Shown piece after piece: positions 63,024 to 64,000 of a stretch of DNA of 64,000 nucleotides. The notes under the pieces are model-generated. The model worked only from the letters and a program-made list of their open reading frames with translations, was not told where the DNA came from and made no database searches. This stretch comes from Planctomycetaceae bacterium (GTDB taxonomy: Bacteria > Planctomycetota > Planctomycetia > Pirellulales > Pirellulaceae): positions 248,001 through 312,000 of the forward strand of contig JACKHN010000006.1 of NCBI GenBank assembly GCA_020638975.1, in the 5' to 3' direction. Positions within the stretch are counted from its first letter, which is position 1; each line of letters begins with the position of its first letter. The position numbers were made by a program, and so were the translations under genes.

Positions 63024-63989
63024 CTAGTCGGAAGATGGCCGGGGAAAACCGAGCTGCTTGTCGACAACGTTACGAAGACGCTTGCCAAGCAAGTATCGTT
63101 CCAAATTCTCGCAGAAAAGATTTGTGGAATCGTCCACGCGTTTCGCGGATTGTGCCCCCACGTGGGGTGTGATGATGACGTTGGACATCTCCCACAGCGG
63201 GCTCGTGCCTGCCAGCGGCTCGACCTCGGTTACATCCAAGCCAGCACCTGCGAGATGGCCCGACGCCAAAGCATCCACTAAAGCGGCTTCATCGACCACA
63301 GGTCCACGAGCTACATTGATCAGGATCGTTCCCGGCTTCATTGCCGCGAGGGCTGCGGCATCGATCATGTGGTGCGTCTGCGAGTTAAGCGGCACACACA
63401 GAATCGCAATATCAACTTGTGACAGCACCGCATGGAGTTCGTTCGCATTTCGAATGGATTCGACTTCGGGGGGCTTGTTGTGCGGAAACATGTCCGTGGC
63501 AAGGATGCGGACTTGGAAGGGCGCCAGCACTTCCGCAATTCGTCGTCCGTTGCCCCCCAGACCGATGATGCCGATCGTCTTTCCGTGAAGGTCCCCCGTC
63601 GGACGTCGCGTAAAATCTTTTTCCCGTTGTTGGCGAAAAAATGTCGGCAGCCCCCGCAGCAAACCTAACAGCAGGGCGAGTGTCTGCTCGGCGACTTGAT
63701 CGGCGAACAAGCCTGATGCACTGGTCACGAGGATGTCCGAAGCGATGACTGAGGGCACAAGGCAGTGATCCATCCCTGCGGCTGATGACTGAATCCATTG
63801 CAGCCGGCCTGCCTTAACGACCTCGTCCCAAGGCACCGGAACTTTGGCGTGCCCGCAAAAAATATCGGCGGTCCCCAGAAGTTCGGCAATCCGCTCCTGA
63901 CCAGCATCCACAATCTCAAGATCCGGCGAAATGGCCGCAATTTGGTCGCGATGACGCTGTTCGACAGGATAACAAAGGACGACTCTCAT
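63024..63989 (-). CDS. D-isomer-specific 2-hydroxyacid dehydrogenase
   Basis: 321 residues. NAD-binding motif GIIGLGGNGRRIAEVLAPF, catalytic Arg in INVARGPVVDE, LDVTEVEPLAGTSPLW with the catalytic Glu, and catalytic His in ITPHVGAQS. It reduces a 2-keto acid or oxidises a D-2-hydroxyacid; the substrate (glycerate, phosphoglycerate or other) cannot be told. The start lies 11 bases before the window end, so the upstream region is missing. Confidence 0.93.
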   Translation of the reverse strand: MRVVLCYPVEQRHRDQIAAISPDLEIVDAGQERIAELLGTADIFCGHAKVPVPWDEVVKAGRLQWIQSSAAGMDHCLVPSVIASDILVTSASGLFADQVAEQTLALLLGLLRGLPTFFRQQREKDFTRRPTGDLHGKTIGIIGLGGNGRRIAEVLAPFQVRILATDMFPHNKPPEVESIRNANELHAVLSQVDIAILCVPLNSQTHHMIDAAALAAMKPGTILINVARGPVVDEAALVDALASGHLAGAGLDVTEVEPLAGTSPLWEMSNVIITPHVGAQSAKRVDDSTNLFCENLERYLLGKRLRNVVDKQLGFPRPSSD

Positions 63990-64000
63990 TTCGAAAATCG

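Overview
The window looks like chromosome of a planctomycete, most likely a Pirellulales/Rhodopirellula-type bacterium. The pointers are the gene families present: a DUF1501 Tat protein, a DUF1080 lectin-like hydrolase, a formylglycine sulfatase, Tat-exported SMP-30 and PHP-type proteins, zinc-ribbon and FHA proteins, a giant cadherin/beta-helix surface protein with an N-terminal LEDR-type motif and a DUF4347 domain, and PQQ-propeller proteins that start with a helical module seen in planctomycete kinases. Coding density is moderate and several intergenic gaps hold palindromic repeats. I see no rRNA, tRNA, CRISPR array or complete insertion sequence.

Layout. 1-459 is the C-terminal end of a large surface protein whose start lies outside the window. 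1349-11901 is a seven-gene operon behind a very good sigma-70-type promoter: a membrane protein, an ExbB/TolQ channel, two ExbD/TolR proteins (one with a zinc ribbon), a membrane-anchored TPR/PQQ-propeller protein, a family 5 solute-binding-like protein and an exported protein of unknown function. 12016-15585 holds two zinc-ribbon/lipoprotein genes and rlmKL. 15971-20004 carries an HtrA protease, thiL-tsaE and a ROK kinase. 20215-22720 has an SMP-30 protein and a DUF1501 protein. 23000-27580 is a housekeeping run: tpiA, secG, yicC, gmk, rpoZ-like, coaC and coaB (coaB and coaC are separate genes). 27852-38633 is mixed: radical SAM, FHA, Dabb, HlyIII, sulfatase, DUF1080, PHP/DUF3604, enolase-superfamily, PilZ and phosphoesterase genes.

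38385-59833 contains the most interesting block. A minus-strand operon (TolC-like, lipoprotein HlyD, GAF-HlyD, M50 peptidase-HlyD) and a single-domain response regulator lie head to head with a 10.9 kb gene for a 3627-residue multidomain surface protein, which is followed by a hybrid histidine kinase with receiver and HPt domains. I propose that this is an export/processing and signalling locus for the giant protein. The last part (59801-63989) holds a TIGR04283-like glycosyltransferase, a Gfo/Idh/MocA oxidoreductase, a Ser/Thr kinase and a D-2-hydroxyacid dehydrogenase.

Repeats. At least four families of short palindromic intergenic repeats occur (called A, B, C and D here). Family B (137-169 bp, inverted ends of the type CAGGGC...GCCCTG, a 24-bp internal stem) is flanked by 8-bp direct repeats in all three copies. 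One B copy sits inside an A repeat whose other copy in this window preserves the uninterrupted site. This is strong evidence that B is a mobile MITE-like element.
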